Assembly: GCA_017506865.1 (NCBI GenBank)
Contig: JAFCMP010000109.1
Location: 185,304 to 249,303, forward strand
DNA length: 64,000 nucleotides
Source: Tribonema minus
Lineage: Eukaryota; Sar; Xanthophyceae; Tribonematales; Tribonemataceae
Direction of reading: 5' to 3'
The position numbers and the translations under genes were made by a program. Below the pieces are notes generated by a model. The model did not search any database. It saw only the letters and a list, made by a program, of their open reading frames with translations, and had not been told where the DNA came from. Shown here in pieces: positions 45,601 to 56,932 of the stretch. Position 1 is the stretch's first letter. Each line of letters starts with the position of its first letter.

Positions 45601-47101
45601 ATCCGGCCTGCCTAGCGACGCCCAGTCACCTTGGCAGCCGTTGCTGACAGCGCTCACGCATGCGCCGAGGCGGAGCTCAGAGAAGGCGGACGCCATTTGG
45701 TAACTGGTGTATGAGTGCGACGCGTAGCACGGCGACTGACTCGACTGTGCAGATCAGGTCCCCGCTGTGCACTGCGCTGTAAGGCATATTCTCAACCTAC
45801 CCTCACGCCCAAGCGCAGCACCAGCAGCACCACAGAGGAAGTGACAATACCCCAGATTCTGTCAGGCCGCCGGCCGGCCGTTGCCGCTGACACCAGGCTC
45901 AGCCGTCGTGACTGCACTCCCATCATGCGGACGCCCGGCGGCCCATGTTCGGGCCGACCATGCTCAATAACCCCCGAGCCTATATTGTCCGTGCCTATGT
46001 TGTTATTGCACGAGTGCAGGCTTGGGCGCACGTGGATCGAGCTCGGCGAGCCGCTCAAGGCGCTCACGCACCTGGAGGACTTTGAAACAGCCGCACGCGA
46101 GCTGGATGACCTGGAGGCGCAGGGACAGGCGTGCGCCGCCATCGCGGCGGCGTACCAGGCGCTGCAGAACGACGCCCAGGTAAGCTAGGCGCGATTGGGG
46201 CCCCGCAAACCTCGGCTACAACCCTTCTATTATCATCATCGCAGGGTGTACCCCTCGGTGCCCCCCCCCCCCCCCCCGCGTGCCGAGCATGACACTTCGT
46301 TGTTGCCGACTCATCGGCCCCATGGGCTGCTGTTGTGGGGCAGTGCATGTTCTTGGAGGGCGGCAGTGTGCGTGATCGCGCGCGCGTGAAAGCAGCCGAA
46401 GGCGACCGTGCTACCAGGGCTGGGTACATGTACTTTTGTGTACTGTTACGTACATCCCGTGGTCACACTTGTGGATGGTACGTGCAAGTTGCAGCAAGCA
46501 CTTCTTGTGTCAAGACCTCGAAACTCAGATAGCCCCCTTCACTTAAAGACCCATGCATCGCGCTATTGTCACCCAGCCGCCCAAGCACCAGCGCAGCACG
46601 CAATGTCAAACACGCCCGCAAAGCGTCTCCGCTGCACGCCGCAGCAGCGCAGCGCAGCGCCCTCAGCAGCACGCGCCCACCTCCGCCCTCAGCCCCTGCC
46701 GCCACTGCTGCCGCCGCCGCCGCTGCGCCCATTTGCAGGCCCTGCAGTACCTGACACGGCAGCTGGAGCTCGCAGGCCGCACGCAGGACGTCGCCGCGCA
46801 GGTGCAGGCGAGCAGCAGCCTCGGCGCGCTGCACGCGCGGCGCGGCGAGCACGCCAAGGCGCTCGACATGTTCACGCGCAGATATGCGCTGGCGCGCGCG
46901 GTGGCGAGCGCGGGCGGCGGCGGCGGCGGCAGCGGCGGCGGCGGCAGCAGCGAGTCTGCCGACGCCGCGCGCTGCGCCGTGGGCGTCGCGCAGGCCAACG
47001 AGATGCTGGAGGCGTACACGCAGGCCGTCACGGGCGACCTCAAGGCGCTGTTGGACTGGAAGTGCAACAGGGTGCGGCCGGGGGGCGGGCGCAGGAGATA
47101 G
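39644..47101 (+). CDS. TTC29: Tetratricopeptide repeat protein 29 (axonemal dynein-associated)
   Basis: TTC29 is a conserved ciliary TPR protein linked to dynein function and flagellar beating. Eight exons agree in phase: 39644-39865, 40578-40722, 41613-41773, 42846-43013, 43887-43976, 44980-45083, 46020-46179 and 46739-47101, about 470 residues, matching the family's ~475. The order of recognisable blocks fits TTC29: RRSLCEAILVGGHVQSFIDFF near the N-terminus, an ALAKYFQ/DSRDPRTGVYFYEKCLEVA helix pair, then TPRs (MAANRSLGAAFDRMGD, GDYRGAIELWQKSVQAA, WIELGEPLKALTHL, SLGALHARRGEHAKALDMF) and the C-terminal ALLDWKCNR. A Gly/Ser insertion sits before the last helices. The start ATG at 39644 opens a Ser/Gly-rich leader. 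The first intron needs a GC donor, GAG|GCAAGT, which keeps phase. Its presence implies a flagellated stage. The TAG at 47101 is close to where the family ends. Confidence 0.88.
41722..41888 (+). repeat. TTC29 exon 3 end plus donor duplicated, 91-bp period
   Basis: The end of exon 3 (AAIYAGYNALAKYFQ|GTGACT) recurs 91 bases on as AAIYAGYDALAKHFQ|GTGACG at 41811-41888, with intron flank 'ctccg.cgcggcgcc' in both. The copy's donor at 41865 is intact. Confidence 0.95.
42300..42840. repeat. Degenerate CCCTAA telomere-like array in TTC29 intron 3
   Basis: Over 500 bases show repeated variants of CCCTAACCC, CCCTGACCC and CCCTAGCCC, interrupted by copies of 'cgccgccgcgcgcaggact', which resemble the acceptor of the exon at 42846 (near 42591, 42681 and 42831). 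So acceptor-like units are interleaved with telomere-like units. Confidence 0.9.
42985..43375 (+). repeat. TTC29 exon 4 end plus donor repeated four times
   Basis: The end of exon 4 (AAYHERHQ|GTGCGA) recurs with donors at 43143 (CAG|GTGCGC) and 43259 (CAG|GTGCGG). A fourth, shorter copy near 43350-43375 has CAG|GCATTC. Spacing is roughly 115-130 bases, and each copy is followed by 'gtgc' and 'cgcatg'-rich intron. Confidence 0.88.
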
Positions 47102-48264
47102 CGGCACGCGCACGGGGGGGAGCCACCCTCTATGTGTATATATACATCATGGTTTTTCAGTGACTAAAGGCGGCCTCCTTCCATGCTGCCGCCCTGTTTG
47201 CCTGTGTGTACCGCAACCGCGCTTTCACGGTCAAGGTCCTTAGGCCTTAGGATGGCTTCTTCGTGCGTCACGGCCAGGTGTCTGACCGCGTTGAGGCAAC
47301 AGCAATGCAGCGTTGATGTGCTTGCGCTCAGCGCATGGGACGTGTATGTTGGAGGGTAAGATGAGCTGCAAGGCAAGCGCGGTGCTTCAAGAACCAGTGA
47401 ATCACTGCCTGACGAGAGTCCGCCGTTTGGCATCGCGAAAGCGGCGGCGGCGCACCAAATGATAAACGCGGAAGCGCGAAGGCTGGGGCAAGATGTGAAA
47501 GCAAATGGCAATCCATCATCATCAGCAGCGAGATTCGGCGGTCTCGTGGCGCGTCGGGCTTAGACACAAAGTGCTTCTGCTTCTGCTTCCTGGTGAGGTG
47601 ACCTTGGCCAAGTGACATCATGCGAGATTTATACGTTTCAGTTCTTCGCAGTTGTGGTGGTGGTGGCACTCATGGCCTGCGAAGTATTGACTGACTGGCG
47701 CAGCACCGGCAACTAATGCTGCTGCACTCCGCCGCAAGAGCTCCCAAAACCGCCTTGTAATGCTCTTTGCCATTCTATGAGTTAGTGTAGCTGTCTTGCA
47801 GGGTGCTTGGCAGTTGCACACAGTTCAGCAGCACCTGCTTGGTGTCTGCAAGAATAATAGCCCTGCGGGCTGGGGGAGAGTCCTAGGGACGCAAGCAGAT
47901 AGAGTGCACCATAGCGCTACAGAAAGCGACAAAACAAGAAAAAATTGTGCGTCTCAGTATGCGGCGGCATATACTTATGACATGTTCCTCGGGAATGGAA
48001 CGGGCCTCTTTTTCTTTTTTTGCGTCTCCTGAGGTTTGGAGAGGGCAAACTGGAAGTATAACGCGCACTACGCGCGGCCACCCCCCCGCACCTTCAGCTT
48101 TCGTCGTAGCGCGCGGTGAACGAGCTAGCCGTTGTGCACCGCTCTCACATCCTGGAGCCGGAGGGGCACATTGCACTGCGACCTTTTCTGGCACATCTCA
48201 CGCGCAGTCAGGCCCCAGCGGAAGCGCGCACAGAAACACACAGCGGCGCGCCCGCGTCGTCATC
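47102..48264. other. Intergenic; nothing recognised
   Basis: This runs from the TTC29 stop to the next start. It presumably holds the TTC29 3' UTR and the next gene's promoter. No coding or RNA feature was supported. Confidence 0.5.
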
Positions 48265-49369
48265 ATGACCGTGTGCGACTGGCATGCCGCCTTGGCGAGT
48301 CAGGTGTCCCGGAGAGGGGGCAATGTCAAGGAGGTGTACGCCCTCTGCGCCGCCGAGCAGGCCTTCTGGACCAGCTTGGGCCAGTCCTCCGTGCAGGTGA
48401 CGAAAGCTCTGGTCATGCCTGTCCCTGCGTAGAACCACGCGATAATTATTTGCCGCACGCGTTCCATTGCCGCTGCAAGCTTGCGGCGGGCCTGGACTTC
48501 GCAGCAAATGCAAGTGTGTTTCCAGTGTGTGTTTGAACTGCGGATGTGGCGAGTGGCACCTTGCATGGTGCGGTCGGCGTTCATTGCTGATCTTGTTGTA
48601 TTGTTTACTTCTCCTCTTCTCGCCATTTCAAACGCAAGAGCTCTACAAGATCGCTTCCGCTAGCCAGATCTGCCTCATGTTCAACATGGCCATCGTGCAT
48701 GCGTGATGTCAGCGCTTGTCTGAATCTTGGTGGAATTGCTTTCTCTCTGCTACACCATATGTTCGCGCATTGCAGGACACGTGCCTAGGCCACAGAAGGA
48801 CCCACGCCGCGGCATGGAGCGGCGCCAATCTGCTGTTGACGACGGTGGGCACTACACGCAGCAAACACAGAACGGCAGGGCTTGTGCTCTCACGGACGCC
48901 TCTGTTCAAATCCCTGCTCGAGGGCATGGTCGTGCAGACATCCAGCGCCGCTGAGCAATTGCCACCAGCATCACAGCACAGCTGCGAGACAGCGCGGCCA
49001 GGCGGCAGCAGCCGGAAACGTGCCCACGTGGACACGGAGGACCCTTTCGCCACGGGCACGCTGGCCGCAGCATGCGAACACAGTTCGATGGCGCCTGCAA
49101 GGAGAGCCAGGCAAGCTGCGGCGGGCCCCGCGGACACTCCTGCGCCTGAAGGCAGCACGCATCAGCTGCCATCGGATACGGGCGGAGACGGAGACGACCT
49201 GTGTGCCAGGCACCAGGTGACCCCCGAGCGGTCGGGCAGCGTAGCGACGACAGCGGCGGATGAGACGGAGCCTGAAACGGAGGAGATCGACAGCGATGAC
49301 GACAATGGAGTTCTGCATACCAAAGTGCCGCCTGCGCACGCCGACGGCGGCGCTCTCATGCTGTTCTAG
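48265..49369 (+). CDS. Hypothetical three-exon protein
   Basis: Family not recognised. Exons 48265-48396, 48641-48694 and 48776-49369 join in phase 0, giving about 259 residues. The start MTVCDWHAALASQ follows an upstream segment without frame continuity. Residues 15-75 look globular and helical (VKEVYALCAAEQAFW, LYKIASASQICLMFNMAI), and the rest is Ser/Ala-rich with an acidic tail (EPETEEIDSDDD). The second acceptor is preceded by a good pyrimidine tract. The donor at 48694 is weak, so the second junction is tentative. Confidence 0.5.
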
Positions 49370-50750
49370 CACACAGGCTGCGCCCCCCCCCCCCCCCGTT
49401 CCCCCCCCTGTGCGCGCAGCCCTCACCTTTGTACAAGGGCCCAGTTGCACAGCGGCGGCCGCGACCGACACAATCTGCTACCACCAGTGCCTCACATGGC
49501 TGCAGTCGCGCTCGCTCTGCTTTCAAGCGGCGCTCAGAACAGGACAGCCCTGACTCGGAGCTGGCTGCAGCAGCTAGCGCTCCTCTGTACATGTAGTACG
49601 TGTCGCCGCTGCGTTGCGCCTGCAGCCGCTGCCGACGTCCCGAGTAGAGATACGTGTTGCCCGGGCCCTGCCCGATGTCAGCAGTGCATGCGTGGTGTCC
49701 TTTGGTGCGCCGTAGTCGAGCCTGCATTTGTAGGGCCCATAGAAAAACGCGTCCTCAGTAGGTACTAGTAGGTATGTACCCCGCCCCCGCGTCCCAGCGC
49801 AACGCCCCCGCAAGAAGCTACCGAGTCGGTTGCTTTGCCGGCGCGCTCTGCGCCTTGCATGTGCTTGGTGTCTATCAGTTTTCAATGTCAGCGATGATTA
49901 AGATTTGTTGTTGAAGCACTTCAGAGTCGTCTTCTCCCTTTGTGCTGTTTGTGCTATGTCATACGCCATGAGATTGAATGCTGCCATGTAGGCAGATCTA
50001 TACTGCTAACTTGCTGTAGTGTCATGCAAAAGGCGTGGTACTCTCTGATGAGGTAGGCGCATTTCTCGTGTCAACTCCAGCGCAATGGGTGCACTATGTT
50101 TCTGAGACGCTACGCTTCACATGCTGTTGCTCATGTCCGCTCAAGCTCCGCGCATGTGCAACTCAAGGAGTGTGTCAGCAGCATGCTTGTGGTGACCTTC
50201 TTGTCAAATGCGGGCGTGTTGAGATAGCTACTGCAAAGTGCAGTAGGCAGAAATCCTTGTCAACTGAGACACTCTCTCACAACGTGTATGCTGATTTGTT
50301 AGCAAGCGCCACCATCAAAGATCTGGGCGTCTTCGCGCCATAAGCAGACTTGGTTACAAGAACAGTATTCGGTATGCTTGAACCATGTGGTTGAGTGTTT
50401 GCAAATGAGATACCGCAATCACTTTGTTGAGCGTTCGCAGATGACGCAGTTGGCATGACTAGATTTCAGTCGGCTGTTGGTGTTGCAATGGCAGCCTGCT
50501 ACAAGCTCGACAACGACGAGAGCATTGACAATACTATAGGTGTTGCGACAACCCCCATTGAACAGTCCTCGTGTCGTGGGCCCTTACAAACCACACCAGT
50601 CCCTAGCGCCAATTGAAATTGTTGTTTGGCCAGCCGTTGGGACAACATTGCTCACTCGACTGAAGAAAAGAAAGGAGGTGCACGTTGAAGTTGAAGTTGG
50701 GGTGAAACGTCAAAGTTGTGGTGCTGCTGCTGCTGCACTGTATATAAGAC
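49370..50750. other. Intergenic; nothing recognised
   Basis: It contains a C-run at 49383-49397 and no supported gene. A TATA-like 'tatataag' lies at 50741-50748, directly before the next ATG and probably too close to be that gene's core promoter. Confidence 0.5.
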
Positions 50751-51383
50751 ATGGCGCATGACTTCAGTCAGCAGGAGTATTACATTGATACTCTCTTGCT
50801 CAGCGAGCAGGCAGAGCAGCCTGAAGTGCCGGCCGCGGAAGCTTATGATTTCTGGGAAGAGGTGTTGGACGGTGCTTCTAAAACATACTACTACCTCAAT
50901 TCTACCACAGGAGAGTCTCGGTGGGAGCTTCCCACCGCGGCCGCTCAACCCTTTGCTGCAGTGAATGAAGCGCAGTGGCCAGAGCAGGTGGTGGATGGAG
51001 GCGCATATGACAACACTGGCGGTGCGCAGTTCAATTGGCCGCAGTATGACAGCACTGCCGCTGGCCAGCTGCCATATGCGGAGGCGGATGCGGCACAAGT
51101 GAAGCCACCGTTACCGCAAGCAGCAGCACCCGCACCTCCGGAGCAGTCATTGATGCGCAGGAACACACAAGAGAGTTCGCGCAGCAGCATGCCCGCTTGT
51201 AGCACGCTGGAATCCCTCAAACAGGAGCAGCTGGATGCATTGTTGGTGTCTATGCCAGTGAAGCTGGTTGACGATGCAGTCGGGGAGGCCATCAGACGAG
51301 CGGTGCAGCGGCATGTGCAGGAGCAGGCTAGCAAGATGGCGGAGATACGGCGCACGCAGGTGCTCTCGCGGATACATGCATGA
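50751..51383 (+). CDS. WW-domain protein, single exon
   Basis: This is a 210-residue open frame without needed introns. A WW domain lies at about residues 34-61: FWEEVLDGASKTYYYL, then 22 residues after the first Trp a second Trp followed by ELP, with the central YYY that binds proline-rich ligands. A Pro/Ala/Gln-rich middle follows, and then a C-terminal helical region (LKQEQLDALLVSMPVKLVDD, RHVQEQASKMAEIRR) that could be a coiled coil. WW proteins act as adaptors, often in splicing or transcription. No catalytic domain is seen, and the specific partner cannot be told from sequence. Confidence 0.78.
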   Translation: MAHDFSQQEYYIDTLLLSEQAEQPEVPAAEAYDFWEEVLDGASKTYYYLNSTTGESRWELPTAAAQPFAAVNEAQWPEQVVDGGAYDNTGGAQFNWPQYDSTAAGQLPYAEADAAQVKPPLPQAAAPAPPEQSLMRRNTQESSRSSMPACSTLESLKQEQLDALLVSMPVKLVDDAVGEAIRRAVQRHVQEQASKMAEIRRTQVLSRIHA

Positions 51384-51814
51384 TGCATGGAATCATGTTA
51401 CACAGCTAGCGTTCTTACATCAGCGTACAGGGATGCCTGTGCTGGCGGCAGGGCTCAATGCAGCTTGCGGCACACAATGTATATATGTGTAGAACACCAT
51501 TCTGGCTCATGGGGGCACCTCCAGCTTATGCCAGCGTCGGTGGAAGTTGAAGTCGACACCAACATGCGCCAGGCCCACCAACAGAAAGCGACAGTGCTCG
51601 GCGCCTGTTGAGGGTCCGTTTCCGTCCCTTCAAACCTGGAACAAACTACTTTGCGCACTTGCGGCACCATTAGCAATGGGCGCCATCGCCCCCCCTTGCC
51701 CCCCCCCTCTCTGGTCCATAATGCTGCCGTGTGCTTTCATTGCTAGCTTGAAAGCCATTATCCTGCAGCCAAGAGGCGTGCTGCTGCAGGAACGGGCCTG
51801 TCGATTTGCCACCA
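51384..51814. other. Short intergenic region
   Basis: It contains an AAGTTGAAGTC motif and a C-rich run near 51690-51710. Nothing else was recognised. Confidence 0.4.
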
Positions 51815-54800
51815 ATGACGCCTGCGCCCGCCTCTCACAACACAACTTTCCGTGGCGCGCTACTGTTTGAGCACACGCCAATCACGGATGGGATTTCTTT
51901 ACGTCGCGCTCGCTTGCGCGCGCAGCAAGCAGAGCGCGGCGGCCGCTGGACACGACAACGAACGCAGCCCATCGCGATACCCCCTGCTGAGCATCATCAG
52001 CCAGACCCGATGGTCATCGACACCGAGCCACCGACCGCGGCCGCCGCCGCCAGCAGCAGCAGCAGCGTCTCCGCACGTGCCACCGCCGCGCGCTCGCAGA
52101 GCGCTGCCGGCGCGCCGCTGCTGCCGCCGCCGGCGCTGCGCAGCGACAGCGGCACCGCGGCACATCCCTCGGCAGCACCAGCCGCGGCGGGGCCCCCCTC
52201 TTCGACTGTCTGTGCGGAGTGGAGCGCGGAAACAGGCCAGGAGCTGTCGTCACAGCCGGCCGGCAGCGCGCGCACGGCGCATGCGGTGGCGGCGCTCAAC
52301 GCGTCGCGGCCGTGGTGGGACGCGCGGCGCGGCGCGCCGCCGCTGTCGCTGGCGCCGCCGCCGCCGCCGCTGCGCTCCCTGGACCTCGTGAACGACAGCG
52401 TCGGCGACGGCGGCGCCGCCGCGCTCGCTGCGGCGCTGCGCGGCGGCGGCGGCGCGTCGCTCACGTACCTGTCGCTCAACGGCAACGGGATCACGTGCGA
52501 GGTGAGGGGGGAGCGGACGAAATTCTCACATTAGGGGTGCTGTGTGCAGCTACGACTGTGGCAGCTGCGGGCTGATAATGAGCAGTTCGCGTTCGCCGCA
52601 GTCTCCCGCGGCAGCCCTCTGCGCGGAGCCTGCCGTAGAGGCGGCGCTGCCCCATCTACTGCGGCGCACAGCGTGCACGATTATCCCCGCCGCCGTCCCG
52701 GCCACCGTTGCCGTTGCCGACGCCACCGCCGCCGCCGCAGCCGCTGCACCGCTCGCTCTCACCGCCACGCCGCGCTGACAACACAACTACACGCGCCGCC
52801 GCTGCCCACGCACGCAGGGCGCGGCGGCGCTAGCGGCGGCGCTGCGTCACGCGCGCGCGCTGCGCGCGCTGCACCTGGCCTCCAACAGCGTCGGCGACGC
52901 CGGCGCGCGCGCGCTTGCCGCCGCCGCCGCCGCGCCTCACCCCACGCTCGCCGTCGTCGATTTGTGTCACAACCCGGTCGGCGCGGGCGGCGCGCGCGCG
53001 TTCGCGGCGGCGCTGTGCCAGCCGCGCTGCGCGCTGGCGGCGCTATCGCTCGGCGGCGCCGTCACGAGTCTTGTGGGCGTGTACCAGGTGCGTTTGGGCG
53101 GGGATTGCAGCGAGGTGGAGCGTGGGCTGGAGTGCATGTTGATTTGCCAGCGTACTGTAGCCGTCGCTGGTTACCGCATGGTGTGATTTGCCCAACTTTG
53201 AGACGGTGAGCGCTGCTGCATGACTCACGGTTCTTTAGCGCTACTATTACATGATGCGCATGTGCCGTCCGCGCAAACGCGCGTTGCTCACCGTGCACGC
53301 CGCCGTGCAATTCGTCGCGTTGCCGGCGCTCATGCGGACTGTGAGCCTGGCGCAGCGCGCTGTGTGTGTACCACGCAAGGTAGCCCCTGGTGCGCGCGGC
53401 AGTCGGTGCTGCGCATGATCGGCTGTGTGCGCGCTGGCGCGTCACGAGCGGCCGCGGTAGGGGGGGGAGAGCTGCGCGCAAGTGTGACAGCGTACGCCGC
53501 GCAGCAGCCCCGACGCGCACGCAAGCTGATCTGTCACCTGTGCCATCACAACGCTTAAGCGGCGACCGCCGCCACCCTACGGACGCAACATCTGTGCCCC
53601 ACACCAGCATATCGACACGCTACTTACAGCAGCCTGATGTACTCATTGCTGCTGAACAACGCATGCACTTGCGCCAGGCGGGCGGCAGCACGGCCGCGCG
53701 CGCCGCGGCGGTGGCGGCGGCGCTGGCGGCGGCGGCGGCGCCGGGCGACGAGGGCGCCGTGTGCCTCGCGGCGGCGCTGCTGTCGCCGCACGGCTGCGCG
53801 CTGCAGCGGCTGCGGCTGGTGAACGCGCGCCTCGGTGCCGCCGGCGTGCGCGCGATCGCGGCGGCGCTGCACTGCCGCAGCGCGCTGGAGGAGGTGAGGC
53901 TGGCGGCAGGGTGTGGGCTGGTATATGCGCCGATTGCGTTTTGAGAGTGCGGTAGCGCTGTATGCGACGACGCGCCATGGGGAATGGGGAGGCGTCGTAT
54001 TGGTGTCGGCCATGCAAGTGCTTGCTGAGACGCTTCCAGTGTATGCCTACACGACGGTGCCTGTGCAACAAGTTTGTGTGCAGTGAGAATGTCACGGGCA
54101 CGGCAACGCGGCACACTGGCGCCGTGCGCATAGCGTACTGCAGCCACCCCTGTGTGTGTGTGTGTGTGTGTGGCTTGTCGATGTTTCTTGTACTTGTAGG
54201 ATAATCCTCTTGGGGCTGGAGTCTCGAGAAGAGCTCATGCTATGCTATGCACAAGCATTGAGAAGGACAAGCAGTTGACGGCGACCTTCGCGCACTGCGC
54301 CGTCACGGGTCGCCCACTGCCTGCGGTACCGACCCATTCTGCCGCCACACCGCCAGACCGCCACGCCTGAAGTGCCGCACTAGTACTGGAAAACCGCTCT
54401 CGGATCCGCAACAGCACGCCCGCTGCACCGCAATAACTCTGAATACTGATCCAAGCCGTAACTCTAACACCAACCCGCAGCTGGACCTCTCCGGCAACGA
54501 CTTGTCGGACGTGGACACCGCCGCGCTGCTGCTGCGCGCGATCCGCGTCGCCGCGGCGCCTCCGGCGGCGCCGCAGCCGCCGGCGCCGCTCGCAGCGCCC
54601 GCCGCCGCCGCGCCGCCGCCGCCGCCGCCAGAGGGCAGGCTGCGCAGCGTGGCGCTGCGCGCGTGCGGCCTGAGCGGCGCGCAGCTGGCGGAGGCGGCAC
54701 GCCTCACCGGCGCCGCGCCGCCGCCGCCGCCGCCGCCGCTGACGTGGGCGGAAGAGAAGCGGCTGGGCGCGGAGGGCGCGGCGCTGCGCGCGTGGCTGCT

Positions 54801-55947
54801 CGACGCCGCCGCCGGCAAGGGCTTCGAGTACCCGCGCGCGCGGCGCATCAGCGCTCTGGCGGGCAGCGGCGAGGACCCCGACGCGCTGCCGCGGCGCAGC
54901 AGCGTGCGGCGGCGCAGCACTGGCGGCGGCAGCGTTTCCGCTGGTGCAGCCTCTGCAGCAGCAGCGGCGGCGGCGGCGGCGGCGGCAGCGGTGACGGCGG
55001 CAGCGCCGCCAGTACCAGCAGCGCCGTTGCAGTGCTACGGGCTGCAGCACGGGGACGACGCAACGCCGCACTTCCAAAAATACTTGGCCCCGCTCATTGC
55101 GGCAGGAGCGCGTGCCGGTGACGGCGCAACGGCATCAGTGCTCGGCAGGGCGCGGCGGCGCGCGCAGCGAGCGGTGTGCGCCCTCTCGCGCGCCGCCCGG
55201 CAGCACCTGGAGAGGGCGCCGCTGGCGGCGGCGCGGGCGCGAGCCCACGCCGACGCGGCAGCAGATGCGCAGGAGCGGTGGCCTGCGGAGGAGAGCCGGT
55301 TGCGGGCGTGCGTGGTAGTGGCGGCAGCGCACGTTGAGCGCTGCCGACAGGACACCGAGGCCGCGTCCGCTGCCGCCGCCACCGCCGTCGCTCACGAGCG
55401 GACAGCTGCCGAGACGCTGCGCGAGGCGATGGCGGCGCGCGGAGGTGCTGCTGCCGCAGCGCAGCCGCGTGGCAGCGGACGCGCATTGCCTGATGCGGAG
55501 CCAGTGGAGCACGGCGGCGCCATCAGCAGTGATGACGAATGCGTGCAACGTCACAAGCGCTACTTGGCCGCGCGGTGCGTCACCGCGGCGGCCGCGCGCG
55601 CCGCCGCCGCCGCCGCCAACGCCGCGTGGGACGCGGCCATCGCCGCCGCCGCTCAGGCGCGCGAAGAGTATGACGCCGCGAAACTGGCGCAGGTGGCGGC
55701 GGTCGCTTCGGAGCGTCGCCGCGCAGCGCACGCGCGCCGCAAGGCGGTGGCTCTGGAGGACTCCGCGGCGCTGCTGCGGCGCCTGGCTGCGGCGGCGGCG
55801 CAGCGCGAGGCGGAGCTGGCGGCGGCGGCGGACGCGGCGGCGCTGCGGGAGGCGGTGCCGGAGACGTGCGGGCGCGAGGTGTGCGATGTTGCGCCCCTTC
55901 TTTCACAGTTGTATGACTGCATTGAACTTCCTGACTGCACATGCTGA
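51815..55947 (+). CDS. Leucine-rich repeat protein (ribonuclease-inhibitor type) with Ala-rich tail
   Basis: Exons 51815-52501, 52818-53087, 53630-53893 and 54481-55947 all join in phase 0, giving about 895 residues. After a disordered N-terminus (~150 residues) come RI-type LRRs: LRSLDLVNDSVGDGGAAAL, LTYLSLNGNGIT, LRALHLASNSVGDAGARAL, LAVVDLCHNPVGAGGARAF, LQRLRLVNARLGAAGVRAI and LDLSGNDLSDVD. The three 5' exon boundaries fall between or inside LRR units, typical of repeat-by-exon growth. The last exon is a long Ala/Arg-rich helical segment, probably coiled coil. RI-type LRRs mediate protein binding; no NACHT or other enzyme domain is present. The stop at 55947 may not be the true end, because a donor (GAGGT|GTGCGA) upstream could join the next coding block. 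Confidence 0.75.
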
Positions 55948-56197
55948 ATCGTGCATTACTTAGTGTGCAGCGTGGTTAGTGACGCCGGATGCGCTACGAG
56001 GGCCGTGCTGCTGCAGTCGCCGCCGTGTCCATCCACGGATTGACGGGGGAGGACAGGGGGTCTCGCTGCTGTGATGTGCGCTTGCAGAACGCGCATGGAG
56101 GGGCTTACAGACCGGCAGTATTTGGCCGCGCCGCACAGAGGGTGGCAAGCTGGTCCTTTCGTCAGCGACACCATGCAGCCCACGGCGGCGCAGACAC

Positions 56198-56863
56198 GTG
56201 GCGTTGCGCCACAAGCGCTGCGCAACGGCGCCGCTGCCGCTGCTGCGCGACTCTCTCGTCTACGACAGCGCCGCTGCCTACCGCCGCACAGCGCTCAGCA
56301 GCACACCATTCGTGCCCTCAGCTGTCGTCCGCGGCACCGCCTCGCAGGACTTGGACAGGGCGCTCGCGCGGGAGCTGGCGGCGGCGCCCGGCATAGCGCT
56401 CATCGTCGCGCAGCGCGCCGCCGAGCAGCTGGGCGCGCGTCTGCTGGCGCAGGAGGCCGCGCTGCAGGCGGCGGCGGCGCGGTGGCGCGCGGCGCTGGCG
56501 GCAGCGACGCCGCCTGACGACGGGACGGACACCACCGCCGCGGCGTGGCGCCGTGGCAGTGCCGCCGTGGCGGCTGCGCACCGCCGCAGCATGGTGGCCG
56601 CACAAGGCGCAAGGGCCGCGCTGGGGCTTGCTCCGGCGGCGCCCAATGTTGGCCGGGCCCATCTTAGCAGCGATGAGAGTAGCAGTGTGGACAGCAGCAG
56701 CGGCAGCAGCAGCAGCAGCGTGGACGGCAAAGATCGCCGGGGCATGCGAGAATCATCACGGAGCGGTGCGCCAGCGCTGCCGCTTGTCAACGCACATGGA
56801 ACGCGCAGCGCGCGGGTCGCTGCAGCAGCGGCGCATCCGGCAGCAGCTGCAGCGACGGCGAGC

Positions 56864-56932
<69 letters not shown>

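Noticed and set aside
45424..45615. Small plus-strand frame with one hydrophobic helix in a TTC29 intron
   Set aside because: It is only 63 codons with no splice or promoter context. One chance hydrophobic frame in 64 kb is expected.
48900..48920. tRNA T-loop-like GTTCAAATCCC
   Set aside because: No matching stems or anticodon arm, and it lies in a coding exon.
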